40,004 nt of DNA from Magnetospirillum sp. WYHS-4 (lineage in GTDB: Bacteria > Pseudomonadota > Alphaproteobacteria > Rhodospirillales > GLO-3): assembly GCA_039908345.1 (NCBI GenBank), contig JAMOBD010000022.1, positions 1 to 40,004 on the forward strand. Reading direction: 5' to 3'. The notes under the pieces were generated by a model that did no database searches, had not been told where the DNA came from, and saw only the letters and a list, made by a program, of their open reading frames with translations. Shown piece after piece: positions 31,506-39,425 of this stretch. A program made the position numbers and the translations under genes. The stretch's first letter is position 1. Each line of letters starts with the position of its first letter.

Positions 31506-32377
31506 TCGGCACCGCCTTCCGGCGCGGCCGGGGCGTCGACCGGGCGCACCATGCCGGCGCGGGGATCGACGGCGCTGGCCAGGTCGATGGTGACCGCCAG
31601 CCAGTTGTCGGTCGGGCGGGCGCGCCGGTAGAAGCGCAGGTAGGTCTTGCTGCCCTCGATCCGGATGCTGTCGCCGATGGCCTCCATGGCCTTCCGCCAG
31701 CGTTCGTCGTCGATCTCGACGCGGCGCAACGAGAAGATGGCCTCCCGGCTCACTTGTCCTTCCTTGTCGGTCTGGAAGGCGCGCTCGATCAGGGCCCGCA
31801 GCTCGGCCCGCGACCCTTCCATCCATTCGGCGAGGCACTGGTCGATCAGGGCCTTGGCAACCTGCAATTCCGGCCCGAAGGTCAGGCGGTCGGCCACGGC
31901 CACCTGCACCTTGCACGTGCCGTCGTAGCTATTGAAGGTCATGTTGCCCTTGGTGCCGGCGCCGAGGGTCGTGTCGTACTTTTCGGCCAGCAGGGCCATG
32001 AAGGCCCCGATGTCGTCGAAGCAATGGCCCTTGAAGCGGGCGATCTGGGCGGACAGATCATCGGCGTAGCCCAGGATGCGGCGCACCAGGTCGTCTTCCA
32101 GCTTGTCGGTCGGCTTGACCTGGTCGAGGAAGACGAGGCGTTCCTTTCGGTCGCGCATGTATTCGTGGCCGCCCACCACGATCACGGCGGGCGAGAGGAT
32201 GGAGGGGCTGTCAGCGGTATTCGTCATGGCGGGTCTCCGGGAAAAGAGTTTAGGGATCAGGGAAAAGAGGCGGCCCAGGCCGATGTAGAGCACCGGCAGG
32301 ATGGCGATCACCGGCAAGGCGACATACCGGGCCTGGTTGAGGGCGCGGCGGAGGCGGCGGCGGGTGGCGATGCTCAT
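31502..32377 (-). CDS. DUF3164 protein with membrane-anchored long form
   Basis: The core (from ATG 32227, 241 aa) is DUF3164, a family of Mu-like phages: EYMRDRKERLVFLDQVKPTD, DLVRRILGYADDLSAQIARF and FNSYDGTCKVQVAV. It is open in frame up to ATG 32377, which overlaps the upstream stop as ATGA and has GGAGGG before it. This 291-aa form adds MSIATRRRLRRALNQAR and a membrane segment YVALPVIAILPVLYIGLGRL. ATG 32227 also has its own site (CGGAG). Both a membrane and a soluble form may be made. DUF3164 function is unknown. Confidence 0.8.
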   Translation of the reverse strand: MSIATRRRLRRALNQARYVALPVIAILPVLYIGLGRLFSLIPKLFSRRPAMTNTADSPSILSPAVIVVGGHEYMRDRKERLVFLDQVKPTDKLEDDLVRRILGYADDLSAQIARFKGHCFDDIGAFMALLAEKYDTTLGAGTKGNMTFNSYDGTCKVQVAVADRLTFGPELQVAKALIDQCLAEWMEGSRAELRALIERAFQTDKEGQVSREAIFSLRRVEIDDERWRKAMEAIGDSIRIEGSKTYLRFYRRARPTDNWLAVTIDLASAVDPRAGMVRPVDAPAAPEGGAE

Positions 32378-32604
32378 GCCGCCCTCCGGCTGGCGAGGGC
32401 GACGACGTTGCCGGCGCACTGCCGACGCCACGCCATGGCCAGGACATAGACGGCGTCATCCCAGGACGGCGCGCGGGCGGACCAGGCATGGCCGCAGGCC
32501 TCGATCACCTCGCGCGGGGTGTATCCAGCCTCCACCGCCCACAGGGCCTGCTCGATGGCGATGGCATGGCTGCCGTCCAGCACGGCCTGGCAGGCGCTGT
32601 TCAT
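32374..32604 (-). CDS. Hypothetical early protein, 76 aa
   Basis: Starts MNSACQAVLDGSHAIAIEQA, helical, with EAGYTPREVIEACGHAW and VYVLAMAWRRQCAGN. ATG 32604 follows GGGAGG. Coupled to the next gene by ATGA. No family recognised. Confidence 0.65.
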   Translation of the reverse strand: MNSACQAVLDGSHAIAIEQALWAVEAGYTPREVIEACGHAWSARAPSWDDAVYVLAMAWRRQCAGNVVALASRRAA

Positions 32605-32924
32605 ATGAGCCTCCCGGTCTGCGCGAGCGCCCCCAGCAGGGCGACGGCGATCTCGGTCGCCTCGCCATGGACCGAGCCATGGCTGTGGCCGGACAGGTGG
32701 CCGACGGCCCTGTCCACCGCGTCGGCCAGGATGACCGGCGGGCCGGCGGGCTCCGACAGCAAAACGCCGGCCGTCTCGACGAGGAGCCAGTACCGGTCTT
32801 CGGCGTCGGCGGCGACGATCCGCCGGCCGCCGGACCTATGGGGCACGACGGTCAAGGCGACCGCCGCCACCGGCCGGCCCTGCCAGACGATCTCGATGGG
32901 GGCGGCGTATTCGTCGGTCAGCAT
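32601..32924 (-). CDS. Hypothetical early protein, 107 aa
   Basis: Starts MLTDEYAAPIEIVWQGRPVA, beta-rich first half (RIVAADAEDRYWLLVETAGV), then AVGHLSGHSHGSVHGEATEI with a His-rich stretch. It overlaps the upstream gene by 7 bp and the downstream by 4. No family recognised; metal binding is possible. Confidence 0.65.
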   Translation of the reverse strand: MLTDEYAAPIEIVWQGRPVAAVALTVVPHRSGGRRIVAADAEDRYWLLVETAGVLLSEPAGPPVILADAVDRAVGHLSGHSHGSVHGEATEIAVALLGALAQTGRLI

Positions 32925-33529
32925 GGCCGCGTTCCTTCCTGCAGGGCGCCGGCATGTCCCGCTTTACGGGCTCGGACCACGGCATCGGCGAACACCAGGT
33001 CGGGTCCCCGCCTGGACATCCAGATGCCGACGCAGGACAGCAACGCCTTGTAGACAGGCAGGGCGTCGACGTCGCGGGACACATCGCCCGCCGCCACCGA
33101 CAGCAGGCCGGCCACGGCGGCGGCGTGGACCCACGCCATCTGGATTTCGGTCATGTCCGCCATCCGCATGGTGGACGATGCCAGTTGCATGGCGGCATCC
33201 GCCGCCTGTTCCTGGTCGGCCGCCAGCCGCGCCGGATTTACTTCCGCCGATGGGGCGACCAGGGGTAGGTAGGCAAGTTCCTGCGGCCGGATCTGGCCGG
33301 CCGATGCGATGAGGTTCCAGAAAGCCGACGCGATGGACCCGTCCTTTTCATCGCAGGCCGCCGCCAGCACGACGTAGGCCGTCAGGACGGCCCGCGCCAG
33401 GTCGCGCCCGCCCATGCCCTCGGCCAGGCGGGCGTTGATGTCGGCGACCATCGCCGCCATGGCCGCCCGCTCGAAGGCGGTCGGGCTTTCGCCGGCCCCT
33501 GGTTCCGCAAGGTGGATTTGCATGGTCAT
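32918..33529 (-). CDS. Hypothetical early protein, 203 aa
   Basis: Starts MTMQIHLAEPGAGESPTAFE and is helical, with DLARAVLTAYVVLAAACDEK, DQEQAADAAMQLASSTMRMA and VHAAAVAGLLSVAAGDVSRD. The chosen ATG overlaps the upstream stop as ATGA and has GAGGAA before it; a much longer frame upstream is a shadow. No family recognised. Position after MuB suggests a role in early replication or host takeover, without direct evidence. Confidence 0.7.
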   Translation of the reverse strand: MTMQIHLAEPGAGESPTAFERAAMAAMVADINARLAEGMGGRDLARAVLTAYVVLAAACDEKDGSIASAFWNLIASAGQIRPQELAYLPLVAPSAEVNPARLAADQEQAADAAMQLASSTMRMADMTEIQMAWVHAAAVAGLLSVAAGDVSRDVDALPVYKALLSCVGIWMSRRGPDLVFADAVVRARKAGHAGALQEGTRPC

Positions 33530-34311
33530 GGCCGTTCCTCCAGGTTTGCCAGGTGTTGCAGGATCGCGGCCTCCAGGGCCGCCTTGGTTTTCGCCGGGTA
33601 CTTGCCGGCCACGTAGCTGCTCAATGCCGACCGGCTGTAGCCGATGCGCTCGGCCACCCCGGCAATGCCTCTCGGGTGGACGTCCACGGCGGCCAGGGCC
33701 CATCCCAGGGGCCCGATGGGCCGGGTGGTGCCGTCGTTTCGGTCGTAGATTTGCTGTCGCTGCACCCGCTCGACGGGCGCCATGGGCCCGCTGTCGCGGA
33801 CCAGGGACCAGCGGAAGGGACCGTTGGCCGGTGCCTTCAGGGCCAACAGGTAGCCGGCTTTTGCCAGGGCCTTGCAGTAACGCCGGGCATCGTCGGTGGC
33901 GACCGTCTCGCCGGCCGGGGCGGCCCTGGCCACCAGGCAGGCCGCCGTGAATTTCCCGGCCGCCCGCATGGCGGCCCAGTACTTGTCCCGCATGGTCCGC
34001 CGCCGCGGTTGGTAGGGGCCATCCTGGGTGCGGGGACCGGACTTGCCGGCCACGATCACCGGGCCGCCGGGCGCCGCCAGCAGGCTGCGCCCCGCGGCGG
34101 TTGCCTTGTAACAGCCGGCTTCCTTGCGGATCGCCAGGCGCCTGGTCACCAGGCGGGCCATGGCCTGCTGGAGGCCGGGATGGGCGGCGATCCCGGTGAC
34201 GGCCGCCAGGTCGGCCAGGCGATGGCACTTGCCATCCGCCAGGGCCAGCAGGGCGGCCTCCATGTTGGGGGACCGGCGCTTATCCGTATCTGGGCGGGGT
34301 TTGCGGGCCAT
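33526..34311 (-). CDS. DNA-binding regulator with C-terminal helix-turn-helix
   Basis: The 261-aa protein has two winged-helix-like segments (about residues 14-75 and 105-165) and a C-terminal XRE-type helix-turn-helix RGIAGVAERIGYSRSALSSY followed by a dimer-like helix KTKAALEAAILQHLANLEER. It starts within the MuB stop (TGATGG). Genes of this kind lie after MuB in B3/D3112-like phages. Target sites are unknown. Confidence 0.75.
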   Translation of the reverse strand: MARKPRPDTDKRRSPNMEAALLALADGKCHRLADLAAVTGIAAHPGLQQAMARLVTRRLAIRKEAGCYKATAAGRSLLAAPGGPVIVAGKSGPRTQDGPYQPRRRTMRDKYWAAMRAAGKFTAACLVARAAPAGETVATDDARRYCKALAKAGYLLALKAPANGPFRWSLVRDSGPMAPVERVQRQQIYDRNDGTTRPIGPLGWALAAVDVHPRGIAGVAERIGYSRSALSSYVAGKYPAKTKAALEAAILQHLANLEERP

Positions 34312-35075
34312 CAACGCGCCCCCGGCACCTTGACCGGCTTGGTCGTCTCGCGGTCGTTGAACAGCACGGCGCCGGCCAGGGCGGCCAGGTCCACCGGCCG
34401 GCCGGGGTTGCGCCGCCCGGCCCGCTCGACGGGGGCCAGGGCTTCCTTGATTTCCCGCGCCCGCCCCTTGGTTTCGGCATAGAGGAAGTCCACCAGGTCG
34501 GGGGCCACCTCGGCCTCGCACAGCCCCTTCACCAGGGCGTCCACGTCCTGCCGGGACAGGCGCTGGAATTCGACCCGCTGGCCGACGCGGGACGCGATCT
34601 GAGGATAGCGCTTCAGCTGGTGGCTGATCTTGCCCATGCCGACGAAGACGAAGGGGATTTCCAGGGAATCGGACAGGTCCCGCAGGGTCTCCATCGCCCG
34701 GCCGTTGCCGATGATGTGGTCGGCCTCATCGATCAGCACGGCCGGCGTCAGGCCGTCCCGTTCCGCCTGCTTGGCGAGCCTCGCCAGGTGTTCCAGCGCC
34801 TGGCGGTACATCTTCTCGAAGCTGTTGGCGGGCGGTTCCGTCGTGACCCGGCCCAGCAGGTCGCGCAGCATCCAGGACGGGGTCCATTCGCGCTTGGCGC
34901 GCAGCAGCACCGCGCCTTGTTGGACCGCCCACCATTCGGCCGTGCGGGTCTTGGAAAGACCAGGTTCGCCGTCCACCACCATCAGGCAGGCCTCGCCGGC
35001 TCCCCGGTCCCGGAGCGCCGCCAGGGCGGCCACGAAGGCCTTGGTATTACTGGTCATGACGAACGTGTTGCGCAT
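34311..35075 (-). CDS. MuB-type AAA+ ATPase, transposition target selector
   Basis: The 254-aa protein has Walker A DGEPGLSKT (residues 35-43) and Walker B VLIDEAD (113-119), then a sensor strand FVFVGMG and a C-terminal helical part. MuB coats target DNA, delivers it to the transpososome and stimulates MuA. The Walker A has Ser41 where Gly usually precedes the Lys, which may lower ATP turnover. ATG 35075 follows GAGAGGA, 18 bp after MuA. Confidence 0.9.
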   Translation of the reverse strand: MRNTFVMTSNTKAFVAALAALRDRGAGEACLMVVDGEPGLSKTRTAEWWAVQQGAVLLRAKREWTPSWMLRDLLGRVTTEPPANSFEKMYRQALEHLARLAKQAERDGLTPAVLIDEADHIIGNGRAMETLRDLSDSLEIPFVFVGMGKISHQLKRYPQIASRVGQRVEFQRLSRQDVDALVKGLCEAEVAPDLVDFLYAETKGRAREIKEALAPVERAGRRNPGRPVDLAALAGAVLFNDRETTKPVKVPGAR

Positions 35076-35093
35076 CGCGTTACATCCTCTCTC

Positions 35094-37349
35094 TCAGGCG
35101 GCAAGGGATTTCAGGGGGTCGATGGAGATTCCCTCCATTTCCAGCAACATCCGGAACTCGCCCATCCCGAGGCGCTCGGCCAGCAGGCGGCGGTCGTCGT
35201 CGGTGGCGCGATCCGGGTGATCGGCGAGCCATGATGCCCATTCGAGGTCGCTGAAGAAGTTGGGCCGGGCATTGGGGTGCTGGACGATCTGCGCGGCCGG
35301 CTGGACGGGTTCGGCGCGGGCGGCCATGGCGGCGATCTCCGCGTCCGCCATCTCCAGGGCCTCGGCGTCCAAGGGCATGACGGGGGCATGCTCGATCAGC
35401 GCGGCGGGGTTCAGCTCGGCCTCGATCTCGGCCCGCTGGACGTCCAGGCGCCGGATGCGCCCTTGGGCGCGCTTCTCGGCCGCCTGGCGCATCTTGGAGA
35501 CCGGATAGAACTCCGTCCGGTGCCCGTTCCACAGGGCCTCGCCGATCAGCCGGCCCTCGATGTCCCGCACCCACACCCGGTGGGCGTCATGGATGTCGTA
35601 GCCGACCAGGACCTCCTCGCCGTGCCGGTGTTCCAGCGCCGGCAGGTAGTAGCTGTTGCCGAGCCACGACACCAGGCCGCGCCGGGTCTTGCGGCGGATT
35701 TGCGGCCGGAACAGGTCCTGGGCCTCGGCCTCCGTCAGCACGTCCGGGACGAAGCCTTCCGCGACCGCCCGGTCCCACATCTCGTCCGGGGACATGTGGC
35801 GCTTGCGCCCGTCCTCGCCCCGGACCTTGGGCAGCCCCCGGTGCGGCCGGGCGTTGTAGGCGGCCACCGCCTCCTCGCACAGCCGCATGAACTCCGGCCA
35901 GTCGATCAGCAGGCGGGACCGGCCGAATTCCTTGATTTCCTTCCGGGTTACTTTGAAGGCGCGCTGGCGGGCCTCGTCATCCATCGCCGCGCCCATGTAG
36001 GTGGGCAGGGTCTTCGCCGCCTTCACCCACAGCGACTGGTTCAGGCGTTCGATGATGCCGTGGCCCTGGGGGTTCCTGGGGATGCCGAATTCGTGGGTCA
36101 CTTCCAGCCGGGCCAGCAGGCCGGTCACCGGATCGTCCAGGGCGGCGTTCTTCTCGCCCGGCCCCCGGTCGGAATAGGCGATGGCGCAGATCCCGGTGGT
36201 GCTGAACGCATGCCGGTAGGCGTCGGCCACCGCGATGGTGTTCTCGGCCAGCGCCACCGACCACCCGGCCACCCGGCGGGTGAAGGCGTCGATGATGGTG
36301 GTGATCTCCGGCCGGAACGGCTGGCCGTGGGCCGGGTGCGCGACTTCGGCATCAAAGCTGTGCCCGTCCGGGACGTAGACCGCGGTTGGCCAGAGGTTGT
36401 CCGTGGATCGCGCGCGGTAGGCCCGCATGGCCTTCAAGGCACGGGGACCCATGCGACCCTGGTGGCGGGTCAAGTTGGAACAGCTGTCCAGGAACCGCCG
36501 CGCCTGGTCGTAGGTGGGCGCGGCGATCCCGCTGCCCGCCAGCGCCGCCGGGAGGTCCTGCTCCACGATGCCCAGCAGGGACGGCTTCTGCGGCCGGCCC
36601 CAAAGGCGCAACAGATCGGGCGCCCAGTCGGGGATCTCGGACTCGCGGGACGGCCGGGGCGCCAGGGCCGCCGCCCCGCCCTCGGCATGGGCGTTGCACC
36701 AGTTGATAAGTGTGGCGCGGGACAGCGTCCGGGCCCCGGTCTTGCCGGCGCGGGCATTGGCGGCCGGAACCAGGGCGGCGATCCGGGGCTCCGCCGTGCC
36801 CTCGCGGATCGCAGCCACCAGGGCAGTGGACCCGGCCGACATGGACACGTGCAGGGCCGCTTGCAGGCGGGAAACCTCGGCCACCAGGGCTGCGCGGGCT
36901 TCCATGCACTGGCGCTGCCAGTCCTTCAGATGGGAAAAAAGCGGTGCCGCCGGGGGGAGCGCGCGAGCGCGGGGGGTGTCCCCCCCTTGCTCGAGACTCC
37001 CCGTCCCCGCGCCATGCGAGAGAGAGGGGGCCTTGGCCGGCGGCACCGCCGAGGTTGAGAGCGCGCGGGTGTGGCCGCGGCCCTCGGGGATGACGGCCGG
37101 GAGGGGAAGGGAGGATATGCCCCCGGCCGCCGAAGAGATGGTCTCCACCCCGCCGGAAACGGCCTGCGCCATGATGTGCTCCCGCGTCGCCGGGGGAAGG
37201 CTGGTGAGGTGGTATTCCTGGCCGCCGCCACGTCCCGAACGGGGCTGCGACTTCCAACCCGCGCGCCCGGCCTTAAGCTGCACGCCGCGTTCCGTTCCCG
37301 GCATCCCCGGCATCCCGGCCAGCTCGGCGGCGGACCACCAGGGCTTCAT
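35094..37349 (-). CDS. MuA-type DDE transposase
   Basis: The 751-aa protein cuts and joins phage ends to target DNA. An N-terminal HTH (MKPWWSAAELAGMPGMPGTE) would bind the operator/enhancer. After a low-complexity linker (80-135) come site-binding helices. The rve-type core has Asp328 (VPDGHSF), Asp394 (YSDRGPGEKN) and Glu434 (GHGIIERLNQ) as the DDE triad. A Mu-type C-domain follows, and the C-terminal region (to SLAA) should contact MuB. Length is close to Mu and B3 homologues. It starts as ATGA over the upstream gene. Confidence 0.95.
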   Translation of the reverse strand: MKPWWSAAELAGMPGMPGTERGVQLKAGRAGWKSQPRSGRGGGQEYHLTSLPPATREHIMAQAVSGGVETISSAAGGISSLPLPAVIPEGRGHTRALSTSAVPPAKAPSLSHGAGTGSLEQGGDTPRARALPPAAPLFSHLKDWQRQCMEARAALVAEVSRLQAALHVSMSAGSTALVAAIREGTAEPRIAALVPAANARAGKTGARTLSRATLINWCNAHAEGGAAALAPRPSRESEIPDWAPDLLRLWGRPQKPSLLGIVEQDLPAALAGSGIAAPTYDQARRFLDSCSNLTRHQGRMGPRALKAMRAYRARSTDNLWPTAVYVPDGHSFDAEVAHPAHGQPFRPEITTIIDAFTRRVAGWSVALAENTIAVADAYRHAFSTTGICAIAYSDRGPGEKNAALDDPVTGLLARLEVTHEFGIPRNPQGHGIIERLNQSLWVKAAKTLPTYMGAAMDDEARQRAFKVTRKEIKEFGRSRLLIDWPEFMRLCEEAVAAYNARPHRGLPKVRGEDGRKRHMSPDEMWDRAVAEGFVPDVLTEAEAQDLFRPQIRRKTRRGLVSWLGNSYYLPALEHRHGEEVLVGYDIHDAHRVWVRDIEGRLIGEALWNGHRTEFYPVSKMRQAAEKRAQGRIRRLDVQRAEIEAELNPAALIEHAPVMPLDAEALEMADAEIAAMAARAEPVQPAAQIVQHPNARPNFFSDLEWASWLADHPDRATDDDRRLLAERLGMGEFRMLLEMEGISIDPLKSLAA

Positions 37350-37798
37350 GGCCGGGCCCCCTTCCAGGTGCGCCTGGCCATCCGCCGGCGCTGGGCCATC
37401 TCCTCCATCTTGTCGTCGAACATCGCGTCTTCGATGGCCGCCAGATAGCGATCCTCGACCAGGCTGTGCCCGACGGGCTCCGCGCCGATCTGCAGGGGCC
37501 GCACGTCGCCGGTCACCTGCACCAGCGCGATCAGGCGCAGGTAGGGGATGGTGTGGTCCTCGCGCGCCTCGGACGCATAGGCGTCCAGCATGTTCTTGGT
37601 GACCTCCTCGGCCAGGTAGGCCGACATTTCCGCCGCCACCTGGTCGCGGTCCTTGCCCGTTTCCTTCAGCGCCGCCGCCACCGCCTTGGCGATCCGCCCC
37701 CTGAGGGACGCGGCCCGCACCTCGGCCTCCTCGAATTTCCGCACGACGGCTGGTGGCTCCCAGGCGAACAGGTCCTTCGTAATGCTGTCCCGCTTCAT
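37346..37798 (-). CDS. Hypothetical early protein, 150 aa, before transposase
   Basis: Starts MKRDSITKDLFAWEPPAVVR, then a long helical part (RIAKAVAAALKETGKDRDQV, EEVTKNMLDAYASEAREDHT) and a charged end KMEEMAQRRRMARRTWKG. The segment from 45 to 90 recalls a small helix-turn-helix. ATG 37798 has GGAGG upstream; a longer frame overlaps the opposing gene and is rejected. Similar genes precede transposase genes in several Mu-like phages; role unknown. Confidence 0.75.
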   Translation of the reverse strand: MKRDSITKDLFAWEPPAVVRKFEEAEVRAASLRGRIAKAVAAALKETGKDRDQVAAEMSAYLAEEVTKNMLDAYASEAREDHTIPYLRLIALVQVTGDVRPLQIGAEPVGHSLVEDRYLAAIEDAMFDDKMEEMAQRRRMARRTWKGARP

Positions 37799-37821
37799 GC
37801 CCGGCCTCCGGCGCAAAGGCC

Positions 37822-37871
37822 GGCCGGGCGGGCGTCGATCCCCAACGCGCGAAGGATGACGCCGCCCGGCC
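37822..37871. other. Long stem-loop between divergent starts
   Basis: GGCCGGGC-g-GGCGTC (37822..37836) pairs with GACGCC-GCCCGGCC (37858..37871): 14 pairs with one bulged base and a 21-base loop. It lies in the 120-bp gap between the minus-strand start at 37798 and the plus-strand start at 37919. No T-run follows on either side. It may shape transcript stability or read-through to MuA. Confidence 0.5.
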
Positions 37872-37918
37872 GTTCCGCTACCTTCGGGTGATGCGAAACC
37901 AACCCGAGGAGGGAACCG

Positions 37919-38278
37919 ATGACGACACGGCCCGTGACATACGCGGAGGCAATGAAGCTGCTGATGGCATGGGGGGATCGGCGCGTTCCCGCCAAGCCGG
38001 GCCCTTCCCCCATGGATTTCTCGCTGGAGGATGATTGCGAGCACGTCTGCCACTGGATCGCCGACGACCCTGAGCGCGACTTGTCGTCGGTTGAACCCAG
38101 AATGCTCAGCCACCTGAGGCAGAGACTGCTCTTTGCCATCGCGGCCTGCATGACTCGGGCACCCGACGAGGTCATTGGTCGGGTCCCTCGCGATCTGACG
38201 CCGGACCAAGTCCTAGCCGTTCTAATCGGCGTGCAACTTGCGGGAACGAGGCTCCCTCCCGAATGGCGCCCTCGATGA
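37919..38278 (+). CDS. Plus-strand orphan gene inside the early operon (cargo candidate)
   Basis: The 119-aa protein (MTTRPVTYAEAMKLLMAWGD, SLEDDCEHVCHWIADDPERD, LTPDQVLAVLIGVQLAGTRL) has a very strong ribosome site (GAGGAGG, 6-7 bp before ATG). It is read against the early genes, and its 3' end overlaps the convergent 71-aa gene by 107 bp. Its third-codon bases are visibly less GC-rich than those of neighbours, suggesting separate origin. No family recognised; soluble, helical. Expression from the prophage is plausible. Confidence 0.75.
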   Translation: MTTRPVTYAEAMKLLMAWGDRRVPAKPGPSPMDFSLEDDCEHVCHWIADDPERDLSSVEPRMLSHLRQRLLFAIAACMTRAPDEVIGRVPRDLTPDQVLAVLIGVQLAGTRLPPEWRPR

Positions 38279-38387
38279 CGCCGCGAATTTCCTCCAGGGC
38301 CTCCGCCGGCAGGTTTGCGGCCACATTGAAGGCTCGCGCCTTCTGGCGTCGCTGGAGGGGGGACAGGCGAACAAACCCCCTGTTCAT
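38172..38387 (-). CDS. Small early protein, 71 aa
   Basis: Starts MNRGFVRLSPLQRRQKARAF, then NLPAEALEEIRGVIEGAIRE. ATG overlaps the Ner stop as ATGA, so it is translated with Ner. The last ~35 codons lie antisense to the plus-strand orphan gene; they may be a chance extension after that gene was inserted. Function unknown. Confidence 0.65.
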   Translation of the reverse strand: MNRGFVRLSPLQRRQKARAFNVAANLPAEALEEIRGVIEGAIREGASFPQVARRLERLGLGPASDREGPDQ

Positions 38388-38683
38388 GCCGCCCTCCTCT
38401 TTTGACGGTGACCGGGGACGCCGGCCGCGTTAATCTGCATCCAGACGGTGGGAGACACCGGAGAGCCCGTGAGGTGGTAGCGGCTGGGCCAGACCTGGTG
38501 CGGCGCCAATCCCAGGGCGGCGGCCAGGATTTCCTGGGCCCGCGGCTGGGGGCGGTACTTGGCCTTGGTCAGCGACCACTTCGTGATCCCGTGGCGGGCG
38601 GCCAGGGACGTGATGCTGAGGCCCCTGGCCTCCAGCCCGGCCTTGATCCGCCACCAGGGCCAGTCGCGGCGCTTCGATGCCAT
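38384..38683 (-). CDS. ner: Ner-like winged-helix regulator
   Basis: The 99-aa protein fits the Ner/Nlp family: WPWWRIKAGLEARGLSITSL, ARHGITKWSLTKAKYRPQPR, EILAAALGLAPHQVWPSRY. In Mu, Ner is the first early gene and shuts down early and repressor promoters. ATG 38683 is chosen over the upstream ATG 38770 because it has AGGAGA before it and because 38770 would overlap the predicted early promoter's -10. Confidence 0.9.
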   Translation of the reverse strand: MASKRRDWPWWRIKAGLEARGLSITSLAARHGITKWSLTKAKYRPQPRAQEILAAALGLAPHQVWPSRYHLTGSPVSPTVWMQINAAGVPGHRQKRRAA

Positions 38684-38760
38684 TCTTCCGTCTCTCCTGA
38701 GGAGCGGCCCCATGCCGGGAGCCGCTTTTTCCGGGGTGTCAAAGGTCAACTTGTGGGATG

Positions 38761-38789
38761 ACAATGGCAAGTTCGGGCCATGCCGTCAA
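38761..38789 (-). promoter_or_regulatory. Putative early (lytic) promoter
   Basis: Minus strand TTGACG (38784..38789), a 17-base spacer, and CATTGT (38761..38766). It would start transcripts about 70 bases before ner, running through MuA and MuB. The nearest repressor-site copy is 13 bp upstream. Confidence 0.45.
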
Positions 38790-38801
38790 GCCAGTTCTGC
38801 G

Positions 38802-38915
38802 ATTTCGGAGTTCGGCAGCACGTCGATTTGGCTATGCTGGCTATAGCGCATTGATTTTGCGGCGTCTTTCGGAACTCCGAAATTTCGGAGTTCAGCGTGG
38901 CTTGATTTCGGAGTT
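38802..38915. promoter_or_regulatory. Repressor operator cluster, probable transposition enhancer
   Basis: Four copies of ATTTCGGAGTT: 38802..38812, inverted at 38873..38883, 38882..38892 and 38905..38915. The middle two form a perfect 22-bp palindrome (half-site GAACTCCGAAA) at 38872..38893. The last copy contains the GGAG that precedes the repressor ATG. Placement about 0.8 kb inside the left end matches Mu, where the operators also serve as the transposition enhancer bound by MuA's N-terminus. Confidence 0.8.
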
Positions 38916-38921
38916 TCCCTC

Positions 38922-39425
38922 ATGAACCCAGAAATGACGGACAACCTCGCGAATCGCATTAGGCAGTGCGCCGATATGGCAGGAAGTGGCGACGAGCTAT
39001 CCCGCCGATCTGGCGTTCCTCGTCGGACGCTTGAGAACTACCTATCTGGTCGATCCGAGCCAAAGGCCACAACGCTTGCGGCGTTGGCGCGTCCGGTCGG
39101 TGTGTCTCTGGATTGGTTGATTACTGGCGAGGGACCGATGCTGGCCGGGGAGGCCGCGCCGCCGCCCGAGCGGCCTGCCGGCGGCCTGGACGCCGAGCTG
39201 CTGGGCTTGGTGGTCGAGGGCGTGGAAGCCTTGTACAAGGCCGAGTCCGCGCGCCTGACGCGCCGCGACCTGGGGCGCCTGGCCGCCCGCGTCCATGATG
39301 ACCTGGTGGCCGCCTATGATACCGCCGAGGAGCGCCGCATCGGCCTCAAGCTGGCCCTGGAGCACCTGCGCCGGGAGCTGCGTTCCGCCCCCGTCGCGCC
39401 CGATCAGGGCAAACTGTCGGCCTGA
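38922..39425 (+). CDS. XRE-family lysogeny repressor
   Basis: The 167-aa protein has an N-terminal helix-turn-helix (DELSRRSGVPRRTLENYLSG, residues 24-43) followed by LARPVGVSLDWLITGEGP, the common ending of phage XRE domains. The C-terminal part is helical (ESARLTRRDLGRLAARVHDD) and lacks the Ser/Lys peptidase of LexA-like repressors. It should bind the operator cluster directly upstream, hold ner-A-B silent and limit its own synthesis, because one operator copy overlaps its ribosome site. Without a peptidase, induction probably does not go through RecA cleavage. Confidence 0.85.
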   Translation: MNPEMTDNLANRIRQCADMAGSGDELSRRSGVPRRTLENYLSGRSEPKATTLAALARPVGVSLDWLITGEGPMLAGEAAPPPERPAGGLDAELLGLVVEGVEALYKAESARLTRRDLGRLAARVHDDLVAAYDTAEERRIGLKLALEHLRRELRSAPVAPDQGKLSA

